The notes: generated by a model from the sequence alone, not told the origin. DNA of 61,825 nucleotides from Hyphomicrobiaceae bacterium (GCA_022844225.1 JALHMC010000022.1:1-61825); one strand, 5' to 3'; shown: positions 33,251 through 43,015, numbered from the stretch's first letter. Program-made: numbers and translations.

Positions 33251-34903
33251 ATGACGGATACGACGCCGGAGCGACACGCCTTGTCCGACGGCCTAGCAGT
33301 GCTGGCGGCGGGGATGTTTGCGCTTCTCGGCTTGGCTTTGGCGTTCGGCTCGAAAGAGCCAGCCATCATATTTCATGGTGTGCTCCTCGCTGCCGGCGCC
33401 ATTCTCGGCGGCATGGCGGTGATGGGCATGTTCGGTAGCGGCAAGCCTGCCGACCTCAACGAGTACTTCGATGGCCCGATCAAGGTCGCGACGATTGCCT
33501 CGGTCATCTGGGGCATTGCCGGCTTCGTCGTCGGTCTCGTTCTGGCCCTGCAACTTGCCTTTCCGGCGCTGAATCTCGATTTGCCGTGGACGACATTCGG
33601 ACGGCTGCGTCCGTTGCACACGTCGGCGGTCATCTTCGCTTTCGGCGGCAACGTTCTCATCGCCACCTCGCTTTATGTCGTCCAGCGGACTTCGCATGCA
33701 CGTCTCGCCGGTCGTTGGTCGCCGTGGTTCGTCGTTTGGGGCTACCAACTTTTCATCGCCATCGCGGGCACGGGCTACCTGCTCGGTGTGACGCAGGGCA
33801 AGGAGTACGCCGAGCCGGAATGGTATGCCGACTTGCTCCTGACGGTGATCTGGGTCGTCTACCTGCTGGTCTTTCTCGGCACGCTCGCCAAGCGTAAGGA
33901 ACCCCACATCTACGTGGCGAACTGGTTCTACCTGGCCTTCATCGTCACCGTTGCGCTGTTGCATGTGGTCAACAATGCGACCATTCCCGTCAGCCTGCTC
34001 GGCGGCAAGAGCTACATCGTCTATGCTGGCGTCCAGGATGCCATGACCCAGTGGTGGTACGGCCACAACGCGGTCGGCTTCTTCCTGACCGCCGGGTTCC
34101 TCGGCATCATGTACTATTTCATCCCGAAGCGCGTCGAGCGACCGGTCTACTCCTACCGCCTGTCGATCGTGCATTTCTGGACGCTGATTTTCATCTACAT
34201 CTGGGCGGGTCCCCACCACCTCCACTACACCGCGTTGCCTGATTGGGCGCAGACGCTGGGCATGACGTTCTCGATCATGCTGTGGATGCCGTCGTGGGGC
34301 GGCATGATCAACGGCCTCATGACGCTGGCCGGTGCCTGGGACAAGCTGCGTACGGACCCCGTGGTTCGTCTGCTCGTCGTGTCGGTCGCGTTCTACGGCA
34401 TGTCGACATTCGAAGGGCCGCTGATGTCGATCAAAGCGGTCAACTCGCTCTCGCACTACACTGACTGGACCATCGGGCATGTGCATTCGGGCGCCCTCGG
34501 CTGGGTCGCGATGGTCTCCTTCGGCGCCATCTACTGCCTCGTGCCGTGGCTGTGGAACAGGAAGGGTCTTTACTCCATCCGCCTGGTCGAATGGCACTTC
34601 TGGATCTCGACGCTCGGCATCCTGCTCTACATCACCGCCATGTGGGTGTCCGGGATCACACAGGGCCTGATGTGGCGCGCCTACGACAAGCTGGGCTTCC
34701 TCCAGTACTCGTTCATCGAGACCGTGGAGGCGATGAAGCCCTACTACGTGATCCGCGCCGTCGGCGGTCTGCTGTTCGTCCTCGGCTCTCTGATCATGGC
34801 CTACAACATCTGGCGCACCATCCGCGGCGATGTCTCCGTGGATCTCGCAGAGCAGCCGCGCGTCGCCGCGGCGCCGAGCGTGCGCCTCACACCGGCTGAG
34901 TGA
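33251..34903 (+). CDS. ccoN: cbb3-type cytochrome c oxidase subunit I
   Basis: This 550-residue catalytic subunit (FixN) has about fourteen membrane spans. It reduces oxygen with high affinity and pumps protons, using low-spin heme b and a heme b3-CuB centre. Typical stretches with the His ligands are [32 protein letters not shown] and [17 protein letters not shown] 33251 follows a G-rich site; an upstream in-frame ATG at 33140 overlaps the FNR box and is rejected. It is the first gene of ccoNOQP. Confidence 0.97.
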   Translation: MTDTTPERHALSDGLAVLAAGMFALLGLALAFGSKEPAIIFHGVLLAAGAILGGMAVMGMFGSGKPADLNEYFDGPIKVATIASVIWGIAGFVVGLVLALQLAFPALNLDLPWTTFGRLRPLHTSAVIFAFGGNVLIATSLYVVQRTSHARLAGRWSPWFVVWGYQLFIAIAGTGYLLGVTQGKEYAEPEWYADLLLTVIWVVYLLVFLGTLAKRKEPHIYVANWFYLAFIVTVALLHVVNNATIPVSLLGGKSYIVYAGVQDAMTQWWYGHNAVGFFLTAGFLGIMYYFIPKRVERPVYSYRLSIVHFWTLIFIYIWAGPHHLHYTALPDWAQTLGMTFSIMLWMPSWGGMINGLMTLAGAWDKLRTDPVVRLLVVSVAFYGMSTFEGPLMSIKAVNSLSHYTDWTIGHVHSGALGWVAMVSFGAIYCLVPWLWNRKGLYSIRLVEWHFWISTLGILLYITAMWVSGITQGLMWRAYDKLGFLQYSFIETVEAMKPYYVIRAVGGLLFVLGSLIMAYNIWRTIRGDVSVDLAEQPRVAAAPSVRLTPAE

Positions 34904-34917
34904 GGGGGGCACACACC

Positions 34918-35646
34918 ATGAAGCACGACGTCTTCGAGAAGAATTCCATCGTCCTCCTGGTCGGCATCCTGGTTGCGGTGTCCATCGGTGGCCTGGTCCA
35001 GATCGCTCCGCTGTTCTGGATCGACAGCACCATCGAGAAGGTGAAGGGCATGCGCCCCTACACCCCGCTCGAGCAGGCTGGCCGCGACATCTATGTTCGT
35101 GAGGGCTGCTATGGGTGTCACAGCCAGATGGTTCGCACGCTGCGCGATGAGGTCGAGCGTTACGGCCACTACAGCCTCGCCGCCGAGAGCATGTACGACC
35201 ATCCCTTCCAATGGGGCTCGAAGCGGACGGGGCCTGATCTCGCCCGCGTCGGCGGCAAGTACTCCGACCAGTGGCAGGCCGAGCACATGATCAATCCGCG
35301 CTCGCTCGTGCCGGAGAGCATCATGCCGGGCTACCCCTGGCTGGCAACGACAAAGCTCGACACGACTGATGTCAAGCAGAAGCTCAAGACATTGCGGATG
35401 GTTGGCGTCCCCTACACGGACGAGATGATCGAGAAGGCTGAAGAGGACCTCAGGGCACAGATACTCGTCGAGGGGCGCGCCGTGCGTGATCTCAAAAAGC
35501 GCTATCCGAAGGCCCGCAACGGCAAGTTCGATCAGCGCCCCGGCACCGATCCGAGCGAACTCGATGCGCTGGTCGCCTACCTGCAGATCCTCGGCCAACT
35601 CGTCGACTTCACGACCTTCGACGCCGCCGGCCCGAACCTGAGGTGA
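34918..35646 (+). CDS. ccoO: cbb3-type cytochrome c oxidase subunit II (mono-heme)
   Basis: This 242-residue protein has an N-terminal anchor (11-33) and one c-type heme site CYGCH at 64-68 in [17 protein letters not shown]. The axial Met is likely in [10 protein letters not shown]. It passes electrons from CcoP to CcoN in the periplasm. GAGGGGGG precedes the ATG, 14 bases after ccoN. The length is normal. Confidence 0.97.
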   Translation: MKHDVFEKNSIVLLVGILVAVSIGGLVQIAPLFWIDSTIEKVKGMRPYTPLEQAGRDIYVREGCYGCHSQMVRTLRDEVERYGHYSLAAESMYDHPFQWGSKRTGPDLARVGGKYSDQWQAEHMINPRSLVPESIMPGYPWLATTKLDTTDVKQKLKTLRMVGVPYTDEMIEKAEEDLRAQILVEGRAVRDLKKRYPKARNGKFDQRPGTDPSELDALVAYLQILGQLVDFTTFDAAGPNLR

Positions 35647-35651
35647 CAGCC

Positions 35652-35846
35652 ATGACCTACCAAACGGTTGCAGGCATCAGTCAGGTGGCGTCGCTACTGA
35701 TGTTCATCGCCATGTTCGTCGCCGTGGTCGCCTATGCGCTGTGGCCCTCCAATGGACCACGGTTCGAGGAGGCACAGAAGCGGGCACTCGATCTCGATAA
35801 TGGAAAGCCGTCCCAGGGCAAGCCGGGCGAAAGGGGGCACAGGTGA
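35652..35846 (+). CDS. ccoQ: cbb3-type oxidase small subunit CcoQ
   Basis: This 64-residue protein has a single membrane span at about 13-31 (ASLLMFIAMFVAVVAYALW) followed by a hydrophilic tail. CcoQ stabilises the CcoNO-P assembly. A GTG at 35643 overlapping the ccoO stop is in frame, but the ATG at 35652 fits the usual length better. Its end overlaps the ccoP start by four bases. Confidence 0.93.
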   Translation: MTYQTVAGISQVASLLMFIAMFVAVVAYALWPSNGPRFEEAQKRALDLDNGKPSQGKPGERGHR

Positions 35847-36712
35847 CAAAGAAGCGCGAGGTTGACGAGGTCACCGGCGTCGAGACCACCGGTCACGAGT
35901 GGGACGGCATCAAGGAGCTCAACAAGCCGCTGCCGCGGTGGTGGCTGCTCACGTTCTACGCCACCATCATCTGGTCCGTCGGCTACTGGATCGTCTATCC
36001 GGCGTGGCCGCTGGCCAACGACTATACGAAGGGTATCTGGGGCTACAGCCAACGAGCGACCGTCGCAGCCGAAGTGAAAGCGGGCATCGACGCTCAGGCG
36101 GCCATGCGCCAGAAGCTCGACCAGACACCACTGCCCGATGTTCGCAAGGATCCGGAGCTGCTTCGTTTCGCCAGCGCCGCGGGCAGTGCCTCGTTCCAGA
36201 CCAACTGTGCCCCTTGTCACGGACGGGGCGCCCAGGGGTTCACCGGCTATCCCAACCTCAACGACGACGACTGGATCTGGGGCGGCACGGTGGAGGAGAT
36301 CCATAAGACCATCCTCCACGGAATCCGAACCGGAGACGACACGTCGCGCGCCGTCCAGATGCCGAAGTTCGGTCTCGACAAGCTGCTCGACGACGCCAAG
36401 ATCAACGACGTCGCCGAGTATACGCTGTCGCTGTCGGGCAAGGCCACAGATGCGGCCGCGGCCGGCCGAGGAGCCCCGGTCTACAAGGAGCAGTGCGCGC
36501 TCTGTCACGGCGACGACGGCAAGGGCAAGCTCGACCAGGGCGCGCCGAACTTGACCGACGGCATCTGGCTCTACGGCGGCAACAAGGAGCACGTGGTCGA
36601 ATCGATCCGAACGGGTCGCGGCGGCATGATGCCCGCGTGGGCACCGCGGCTCGACCCGACGACGCTCAAGTCGCTTGCTGTCTACGTGCACAGCCTCGGC
36701 GGCGGCAAGTAG
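35843..36712 (+). CDS. ccoP: cbb3-type oxidase di-heme cytochrome c subunit
   Basis: This 289-residue protein starts with GTG in a GTGA overlap with ccoQ. An N-terminal anchor (33-55) is followed by two cytochrome c domains with heme sites CAPCH (122-126) and CALCH (218-222). It receives electrons from cytochrome c and hands them to CcoO. It is the last structural gene of the oxidase. Confidence 0.97.
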   Translation: MTKKREVDEVTGVETTGHEWDGIKELNKPLPRWWLLTFYATIIWSVGYWIVYPAWPLANDYTKGIWGYSQRATVAAEVKAGIDAQAAMRQKLDQTPLPDVRKDPELLRFASAAGSASFQTNCAPCHGRGAQGFTGYPNLNDDDWIWGGTVEEIHKTILHGIRTGDDTSRAVQMPKFGLDKLLDDAKINDVAEYTLSLSGKATDAAAAGRGAPVYKEQCALCHGDDGKGKLDQGAPNLTDGIWLYGGNKEHVVESIRTGRGGMMPAWAPRLDPTTLKSLAVYVHSLGGGK

Positions 36713-36732
36713 GCGAGGCGGCGATCGCGTGT

Positions 36733-36765
36733 CCCTCTCCCCGTATCTGCGCGATGGGGAGAGGG
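36733..36765. repeat. Palindromic intergenic element after ccoP
   Basis: CCCTCTCCCC and GGGGAGAGGG form a perfect 10-bp stem around a 13-base loop, 20 bases after the ccoP stop. The same kind of palindrome is common between genes in alphaproteobacteria. It may act as a transcript-stabilising or partial terminator hairpin between ccoNOQP and ccoGHIS. Confidence 0.6.
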
Positions 36766-36819
36766 TGAAGCTGAACGTGAAGGGCAGCTTGTCCAGGCCC
36801 TGCCGAAGGAGCGCCAGCC

Positions 36820-37005
36820 ATGTGCGGCTGCGGATGCGAGCTTGCCATCGTCATGGCCGAGGCCCACCCCGAGACCTCGGCCGCTGCCCTGCCACGCCAT
36901 GGAGCAGCGGCCGTCCGCTCGAGCACGCCGGTTCCGATTTCAGGTCTTGACTGGATCGTCCGGCTAATGGCCGGCCTCGTTCCCGGATGGAGAGCAAGCC
37001 GGTGA
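36820..37005 (+). CDS. Short Cys-rich ORF between ccoP and ccoG
   Basis: This 61-residue frame begins MCGCGCELAIVMAE, with three cysteines in six residues, and ends with an amphipathic stretch (LDWIVRLMAGLVPGW). AAGGAG lies eight bases before its ATG. It overlaps the ccoG start by 19 bases, so translation could be coupled. No family was recognised. The Cys cluster could bind copper or a cluster, but chance coding is possible in GC-rich DNA. Confidence 0.35.
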   Translation: MCGCGCELAIVMAEAHPETSAAALPRHGAAAVRSSTPVPISGLDWIVRLMAGLVPGWRASR

Positions 37006-38531
37006 CAACCGTACTCGATCGACGCATCGACAAATCGGCACAGCCCGTCGCCGGCAGTGTCGAAGCCCATGACGTCGAGGCGGTCAACAAGACGGAGCGC
37101 CGTCAACTCTACGCCGCGCGTCCGAAGGTCTATCCGAAGCTGGCGAGCGGCACTTTCCGCAATCTGAAATGGCTGGTGATGGCCGCCACACTCGCGGTCT
37201 ATTATGGACTGCCGTGGCTGCGCTGGAACCGGGGACCTGATCTCCCCGATCAGGCCGTGTTGCTCGACATGGCGAACAATCGCTACTTCTTCTTCTTTCT
37301 GGAGATCTGGCCGCAGGAATTCTACTACATCACCGGCCTCCTGGTGCTTTCCGCTCTCGCCCTGTTTCTGGCGACGGCCGTGGCCGGACGCGTCTGGTGT
37401 GGCTATTCCTGCCCGCAGACGGTCTGGACCGATCTCATGGTCACCGTCGAGCGCTTCTGGCAGGGTGATCGCAACGCGCGCATTCGTCTCGACAAAGAGC
37501 CGTGGAGCGCGGGTAAGGTCTTCAAGAAGGTCATGACGCACCTCTCGTGGCTGCTCATCGGCCTCGTTACCGGTGGTGCGCTCGTCTTCTATTTCCGCGA
37601 CGCCCCGACCCTCGCGGTCGAGCTGGTGACGGGCACTGCGCCGGCGATCGCCTACCTGTTCCTCGGGATCTTCGCGTTCAGCACCTACCTGCTCGGCGGC
37701 ATCGCGCGCGAGCAGGTCTGCATCTACATGTGCCCCTGGCCGCGCATTCAGGGCGCCATGACAGATCGCTATACGCTGCTCGTCAGCTACAAGCCCGAGC
37801 GGGGTGAGCCGCGTGGCCCCGCGCGCAAGGGCAAGGACGGCATCGTCGACTGGTCGACGCGCGGCGACTGCATCGACTGCAAGGCTTGTGTCGCGGTTTG
37901 CCCGACGGGGATCGATATCCGCGATGGCTCGCAGCTCGAGTGCATCCAATGCGCGCTCTGCATCGACGCCTGCGACGAGATCATGGAGAAGATCGGCCGT
38001 CCCAAGGGCCTGATCGCCTACGATACGGTCGCCAAGCAGGAAGCGCAGGCCAAGGGCGAGCACGAGCCGCACAAGTTTGTGCGGGCACGCACGTTGCTCT
38101 ATGCCGGCGTGATGGCCCTGGTCGGTGCGGTAATGCTGGCGGTCTGGTTCAACCGGACGACGCTCGAGATCAATGTGCTTCGCGATCGCAATCCACCGTT
38201 CGTGCGCCTTTCCGATGGCGGCGTTCGCAACGGCTATACGGTCAAGATCCTGAACAAGCTCCACGAGCCGCGCGTCTATACGCTTCGGCCTGATGGCATC
38301 CCCGGTGCCAGCATGCGCATTCTGGGCCTCGAGGATCAGACCGAGCCGAAGATCACCGTCGCCACGGATGCGCTCCGCGAGCTGCGTGTGCTCGTCACCG
38401 TGCCTGACGCAAGCCTGAGCGCTCTGAAGGGGACGTCTCACGACTTCGCGATCGTCGTTCGCGATGCAGGTACGGGCTCCGAGAGCCGTCGCACGACAAG
38501 CTTCCAGAGCGGAGGAGGGAACGCGCCATGA
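36987..38531 (+). CDS. ccoG: cbb3 oxidase assembly protein CcoG (FixG)
   Basis: This 514-residue membrane protein has five or so spans, a polyferredoxin section with two cluster motifs, CIDCKACVAVCPTGIDI (from 295) and CIQCALCIDAC (from 319), and a C-terminal Ig-like FixG_C domain (about 400-510). The membrane motif CGYSCPQTVW and CIYMCPWPRIQGAM are characteristic. CcoG reduces Cu(II) for delivery to the oxidase. It overlaps ccoH by four bases. Confidence 0.96.
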   Translation: MESKPVTTVLDRRIDKSAQPVAGSVEAHDVEAVNKTERRQLYAARPKVYPKLASGTFRNLKWLVMAATLAVYYGLPWLRWNRGPDLPDQAVLLDMANNRYFFFFLEIWPQEFYYITGLLVLSALALFLATAVAGRVWCGYSCPQTVWTDLMVTVERFWQGDRNARIRLDKEPWSAGKVFKKVMTHLSWLLIGLVTGGALVFYFRDAPTLAVELVTGTAPAIAYLFLGIFAFSTYLLGGIAREQVCIYMCPWPRIQGAMTDRYTLLVSYKPERGEPRGPARKGKDGIVDWSTRGDCIDCKACVAVCPTGIDIRDGSQLECIQCALCIDACDEIMEKIGRPKGLIAYDTVAKQEAQAKGEHEPHKFVRARTLLYAGVMALVGAVMLAVWFNRTTLEINVLRDRNPPFVRLSDGGVRNGYTVKILNKLHEPRVYTLRPDGIPGASMRILGLEDQTEPKITVATDALRELRVLVTVPDASLSALKGTSHDFAIVVRDAGTGSESRRTTSFQSGGGNAP

Positions 38532-39043
38532 GCAATCCGGGTCGGGTCGCCGCCGAAGCCGCGCGGCGTGAGTTGAAGGGCCGCCACGTCCTGATGATGC
38601 TGATCGCCTTCTTCGGCGTCGTGTTCAGCGTCAATGGCGTTTTTCTTGCACAGGCTCTGCAGACGTACACCGGTGTCGTCTCGGTCGAGCCTTACGTGAA
38701 AGGGTTGAAGTACAACGATCGCATCGCGGCGGGCGAACGTCAGGCCAAGCTCGGATGGCACGAAACGCTCAGCCTTGGTGTGGATGGTGCCATCTCACTC
38801 GCCATCGCGGACGACGGCGGACGGCCGGTGCGTGGCCTCAAGTTCGTGGGGAGCATCGGCCGTCCCTCGACGAACAGCCGCGACCGGGCCGTTGCGCTGG
38901 TCGAGACCGATCCCGGCCGCTATGTGGCCCGGACCACGGCGCTTGACGAGGGAACCTGGGTTGTCGCCTTCGAGGCGACATCCAGCGATCACGGCGCCGA
39001 CCCCGTGTATCGCCTGAGGAGGCGGATATGGCTGAAGCACTGA
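38528..39043 (+). CDS. ccoH: cbb3 oxidase assembly protein CcoH (FixH)
   Basis: This 171-residue protein has one N-terminal span (20-45, MMLIAFFGVVFSVNGVFLAQA) and a periplasmic beta-rich FixH domain with YVKGLKYND and a closing TWVVAFEA. CcoH binds the CcoNO intermediate during assembly. The start lies in the ATGA overlap with ccoG; the end overlaps ccoI by 16 bases, so the four assembly genes are translationally linked. Confidence 0.93.
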   Translation: MSNPGRVAAEAARRELKGRHVLMMLIAFFGVVFSVNGVFLAQALQTYTGVVSVEPYVKGLKYNDRIAAGERQAKLGWHETLSLGVDGAISLAIADDGGRPVRGLKFVGSIGRPSTNSRDRAVALVETDPGRYVARTTALDEGTWVVAFEATSSDHGADPVYRLRRRIWLKH

Positions 39044-41247
39044 CGCTCAATCTTGACTCAGGTGGTGCGGCCACACAGTCGAGCGAGCGCGCGCCGCGTC
39101 CTGCTGTCCGGCACATCACCACGCTTGCCGTCGAGAACATGCATTGTGGCGGCTGCATCCGCTCCGTCGAGCGCGCCCTCACCGGTCTGCCCGATGTCGT
39201 CTCGGCGCGCGCCAATCTCTCGCAGCGCCGCGTCAGCATCGAGACGCGGCACCCGGCGGCAACCGAGGAGCCCTACGTTGCGGCGCTGGCCTCGGCCGGC
39301 TTCAAGGCGGCACCGCTCGCCGACGTGCGCCCCGACGCCGCCAAGGTCGACGATGCTGATCTTATCCGCCGTCTCGGCGTCGCCGGTTTCGCCGCGGCGA
39401 ACATCATGCTGATGTCGGTCGCCGTCTGGTCTGGCCAGGCGCAGGACATGCCGGCCTCGCTGATCACGCTCTTCCACTGGCTGTCGGCGATGATCGCCAT
39501 TCCAGCCGTCGCCTATGCCGGGCGTCCGTTCTTCGTCTCGGCCAAGGGCGCGTTGTCCGCCGGGCGCCTGAACATGGACGTGCCGATCTCGCTCGGCGTC
39601 CTGCTCGCCACCGGCATGAGCCTCTATCAGACCGCCCGCGGCCTTGATCATGTCTATTTCGATGCGGCGGTGACGCTGCTGTTCTTCCTGCTGATCGGCC
39701 GCGCGCTCGACCAACGAATGCGGAGCCGTGCCACGGCTGCGGCACAGAACCTGCTCGGCGCTCGCGTCGCCGCAGCGACGCTCATCAATGCCGATGGCAC
39801 AGCCGAGCGCATCGCCACCCGCGCCATCGAGCCGGGCATGCGCATTCTCGTCGCCGCCGGCGAGCGCATCCCCGTCGATGCGCACCTCCGCGCGGGCGAG
39901 AGCGAAATCGACGAGAGCCTGATCACCGGCGAGAGCCGTCCGCGCCACATCCGCGGGGACGACCGTCTCTATGCCGGCACCATCAATCTCAGCGGCGCCA
40001 TCGAGGTGGAGGCCGCCGCGCGCGAGGACGGCTCGCTCATCGCCGAGATCGCGCGCCTGATGGCGACCGCGGAGCAGGGGCGGAGCCGCTACGTTCGCTT
40101 GGCCGACCGGGCGGCGGCGCTCTATGCGCCCGCCGTGCACGTCCTGGGGCTCGCGACGTTCCTCACGTGGATGGCGCGTGGCAACGGCTGGGAGCCGGCC
40201 TTGGAGGCCGCGATCGCGGTGCTCATCATCACCTGTCCCTGCGCGCTCGCGCTCGCTGTTCCCGTAACGCAGGTGGTTGCGGCGGGCCGACTGTTCCGCA
40301 AGGGGATTCTGGTCAAGGCAGCCGATGGTCTCGAGCGCCTGGCCGCGATCGATACGATCGTGCTCGACAAGACCGGCACCCTGACCCTCGGGGAGCCGCG
40401 ACTGTCCGCTGCGGAGACAATTCCCGACGATCGTCTCGAGCTCGCTGCCAGCCTCGCCGTCGCGAGCCGTCATCCCTATGCCCGCGCCATCGTCCGTGCA
40501 GCGGAGCAACGAGGTTTGCGCATCGCTCCGGCCGCCGATGTGACCGAGAGCGCGGGCGCGGGGCTCACGGCGGTCGTTACGGGTCGCGAGCTTCGGCTGG
40601 GATCTGCCCGTCACTGCGGGCTCAAGGCCGGTGAGGGTGACAGCGCCACGCTCTGGCTCCGCGATGGTGACCGGGCCCCGCTGGCGTTTCCGCTCGCTGA
40701 CCCCCTCCGCCGGGATGCGCACGCCGTGATCGAGGCCCTGAAGGCCCAGGGACTGGCTGTCGAGGTGTTGTCCGGTGATCGCGCCGAGCCTGTCGCGGAG
40801 GCGGCTCGCGCCGTCGGTATCGCAACGTGGCGTGCCGGGGTGCGCCCCGACGAGAAGATTGCCCGCATCGAGACGCTCAAGAGAGAAGGGCGCCATCCGC
40901 TCATGGTTGGTGACGGGCTGAACGACGCTCCTGCACTGGCCGCTGGGCATGCCTCGTTGTCGCCGTCGACGGCGGCCGACATCAGCCAGACCACGGCCGA
41001 CGCCATCTTTCAAGGCGAGGCGCTCTCGCCTGTGCTGGAGACGCTTGCCGTGGCGCGCGCCACGCAGCGCCGCTCGATCGAGAACTTTGCCATCGCCATC
41101 GGCTATAACGTGTTCTTCGTCCCGCTCGCCATGCTCGGCCTGTTGACCCCGCTGATCGCGGCCATCGCCATGTCGGCGTCCTCGATCGTGGTGACCGCCA
41201 ACGCGCTCCGCGTCGCCCTCGTCCGACACCAGGAGACACCATCATGA
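39028..41247 (+). CDS. ccoI: Copper-translocating P-type ATPase CcoI (FixI)
   Basis: This 739-residue protein has an N-terminal heavy-metal domain with MHCGGC near 38-43, eight membrane spans, the ion-binding CPCAL near 402, the phosphorylation site DKTGTLT (Asp about 447) and the hinge GDGLNDAPAL near 629. FixI/CopA2-type pumps export copper slowly for insertion into the CuB site of CcoN rather than for detoxification. Its position in ccoGHIS identifies it as CcoI. Confidence 0.96.
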   Translation: MAEALTLNLDSGGAATQSSERAPRPAVRHITTLAVENMHCGGCIRSVERALTGLPDVVSARANLSQRRVSIETRHPAATEEPYVAALASAGFKAAPLADVRPDAAKVDDADLIRRLGVAGFAAANIMLMSVAVWSGQAQDMPASLITLFHWLSAMIAIPAVAYAGRPFFVSAKGALSAGRLNMDVPISLGVLLATGMSLYQTARGLDHVYFDAAVTLLFFLLIGRALDQRMRSRATAAAQNLLGARVAAATLINADGTAERIATRAIEPGMRILVAAGERIPVDAHLRAGESEIDESLITGESRPRHIRGDDRLYAGTINLSGAIEVEAAAREDGSLIAEIARLMATAEQGRSRYVRLADRAAALYAPAVHVLGLATFLTWMARGNGWEPALEAAIAVLIITCPCALALAVPVTQVVAAGRLFRKGILVKAADGLERLAAIDTIVLDKTGTLTLGEPRLSAAETIPDDRLELAASLAVASRHPYARAIVRAAEQRGLRIAPAADVTESAGAGLTAVVTGRELRLGSARHCGLKAGEGDSATLWLRDGDRAPLAFPLADPLRRDAHAVIEALKAQGLAVEVLSGDRAEPVAEAARAVGIATWRAGVRPDEKIARIETLKREGRHPLMVGDGLNDAPALAAGHASLSPSTAADISQTTADAIFQGEALSPVLETLAVARATQRRSIENFAIAIGYNVFFVPLAMLGLLTPLIAAIAMSASSIVVTANALRVALVRHQETPS

Positions 41248-41414
41248 CGGCGCTGGCCTGGCTCATCCCTTGCGCTCTGGCACTTGGTGCCCTGGGCCTG
41301 CTCGCGTTCATGTGGTGCCTGCGAACCGGCCAGTACGACGATCTCGAAGGGGCCGCTTGGCGGGCACTCGACGACGGCGACGGCAAGCCGGCACCGACCG
41401 AAAAGAACCAATAA
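41244..41414 (+). CDS. ccoS: cbb3 oxidase maturation protein CcoS
   Basis: This 56-residue protein starts at ATG 41244 in an ATGA overlap with ccoI and ends at TAA 41412-41414. One membrane span (about 5-25) is followed by WCLRTGQYDDLEGAAWRAL, the invariant CcoS motif with the GQYDDL turn. CcoS is needed to insert heme and copper into CcoN. It completes the ccoGHIS cluster. Confidence 0.96.
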   Translation: MTALAWLIPCALALGALGLLAFMWCLRTGQYDDLEGAAWRALDDGDGKPAPTEKNQ

Positions 41415-41443
41415 GAAGGCCCGGCTGCGGGAGGAATGGGATC

Positions 41444-42280
41444 ATGGTCGACATGGGCAAACCCGCCGAGGCAGGCGATGTCCTCACGATAGGTGCAGGC
41501 GCGGTCGCGAGTGACGGCACGCTCAGGGAGCCCGCCAAAGTCGCGTTCGACGATCCGTGGATCTGGCTCGCGGCGGGTTGGCGCGACTTGTGGCAAGCGC
41601 CCGCGATTGGCCTCACGTATGGTGCCGTGTTCGCGCTGGCGGCTTTGGCGCTGGCGGTCGGTCTGCTGTCCCTGGAGGCGCACTCGCTCTTTCCGGCGCT
41701 GGCCGGCGGTTTTCTGTTGCTCGCCCCGTTCCTCGCCATGGGCCTCTACGAGACCAGCCGCCGCATGGCTGCGGGAGAGGGGGTGTCGCTCGGCAGTGCA
41801 CTCGGTGCAGGCTTCACCGCGAAGGGCCAGATCGCCTTCTTCGGCGTTGCGCTGATGATCGTATTTCTCGTCTGGCTAGAGCTGGCCTTCATTCTCCTGG
41901 TTCTGTTCATGGGAGGTGGCGGGCTGCCTCCGCCGAGCGAGTTCCTGCCGACGTTGCTCTTCACCTACCGTGGGCTCGGGCTTCTGGTGGTCGGGTCGAT
42001 CGTCGGCGGCATTCTGGCCGCGATCGTCTTCGCCATGTCAGCAGTGGCTGTGCCAATGCTGCTGGTCGAACGCATCGACGCCGTCACCGCCATGCGCGCG
42101 AGCATCAACGCGGTGGTCGCCAATCCCAAACCTATGGCGCTCTGGGCGGCCCTGATCGCGGTGATGATTGCAGCGGGCTTTGCGACGTTGCTGCTGGGCC
42201 TCGTCGTCGCCTTTCCGCTGATCGGCCATACCACGTGGCACGTCTATCGCAGCGTGTACGGGCCCCGTGTGACCAAATAG
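41444..42280 (+). CDS. DUF2189 domain membrane protein
   Basis: This 278-residue integral membrane protein has about six spans between residues 50 and 265. The order WIWLAAGWRDLWQAPAIGLTYG, LAPFLAMGLYETSRRMAAG and VFAMSAVAVPMLLVERID matches DUF2189. This family is frequently found next to cytochrome oxidase or nitrite reductase genes, and here it directly follows ccoS by 29 bases, so it may belong to the same transcript. GGGAGGAA precedes the ATG. The function is unknown. Confidence 0.9.
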   Translation: MVDMGKPAEAGDVLTIGAGAVASDGTLREPAKVAFDDPWIWLAAGWRDLWQAPAIGLTYGAVFALAALALAVGLLSLEAHSLFPALAGGFLLLAPFLAMGLYETSRRMAAGEGVSLGSALGAGFTAKGQIAFFGVALMIVFLVWLELAFILLVLFMGGGGLPPPSEFLPTLLFTYRGLGLLVVGSIVGGILAAIVFAMSAVAVPMLLVERIDAVTAMRASINAVVANPKPMALWAALIAVMIAAGFATLLLGLVVAFPLIGHTTWHVYRSVYGPRVTK

Positions 42281-42313
42281 CGGACGCGCCGCCGTCGCCC
42301 ATCAGCCAGATGC

Positions 42314-43015
42314 TCAGTCGAGCAAGGATCGCGGTTCCAGCCGACCGTCATCGAACGCGCCGAAGGCCAGGAGCCCGAATACGAAGCCCCCGAGATGGGC
42401 CTCCCAGGCGATGCCCCCGGCGGATGTGATCAGGGGAGCGAGCAGCGCCGTCGCGAAGTTGATCGCGATCCAAAAGCCTATGGCGAACTGAGCCCGTCGG
42501 TCGCGAAACAACTCACCGAGCGACATGCGCCGGATGCGGCGCTGATCGCCGCGGAACGCCTCCGCGCCCCCGTCATCGAAGGCCGAGAACAGGAAGCGGA
42601 AGGCTCCTCCCATCAGCCCAGCGAGCGCTCCTGATGCCCCGACCATGACCGTGGTCTCGCCGAGGTGCATCGCGACGAATGTCAGCCCACCCGCGACGCC
42701 TGAAAGCACGGCGAAGATCAGGAAGCGGATCGCCCCGATCCGACTCGCCACGGCACTTCCGAAGGCGAGCAGCCAGGCCGAGTTAAGGCCGAGATGGGCG
42801 ATGTCTCCGTGGACGAGCTGATGGGTGACCAGCGAGGTGAACGCGGCGGCCCACCCGCCGTAGATCGCGTCCGCCTCGCCCGTATAGCGTGACGGAATGA
42901 GTGCCAGCGTCTCGATCGCCTCGGCCCACTGTGGCTCCGGCAGCATCCAGAGGCCGGCATGCACCAGAACCAGCACCCCGAGCACCCAGACGACGACGGC
43001 TGGCGCATTGAACAT
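42314..43015 (-). CDS. Rhomboid family intramembrane serine protease
   Basis: This 233-residue protein has six or more spans. Catalytic Ser128 is in GASGALAGLMGG and His207 is in WEAHLGGFVFG, with the HxxxN region HGDIAHLGLNSAW. It should cleave transmembrane substrates. A basic insert of about 30 residues (RGDQRRIRRMSLGELFRDRR) lies between spans 4 and 5. ATG 43015 starts just before the first span. It is divergent from the PAS gene. Confidence 0.92.
   Translation of the reverse strand: MFNAPAVVVWVLGVLVLVHAGLWMLPEPQWAEAIETLALIPSRYTGEADAIYGGWAAAFTSLVTHQLVHGDIAHLGLNSAWLLAFGSAVASRIGAIRFLIFAVLSGVAGGLTFVAMHLGETTVMVGASGALAGLMGGAFRFLFSAFDDGGAEAFRGDQRRIRRMSLGELFRDRRAQFAIGFWIAINFATALLAPLITSAGGIAWEAHLGGFVFGLLAFGAFDDGRLEPRSLLD

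Noticed and set aside
33293..34912. 539-residue open frame antisense to ccoN
   Set aside because: It is highly charged with no hydrophobic or domain pattern, while the plus strand is unambiguous CcoN.
39058..41229. 723-residue open frame antisense to ccoI
   Set aside because: It is a codon-phase shadow of a strongly conserved P-type ATPase, is Arg/Gly/His-rich and has no recognisable motif.
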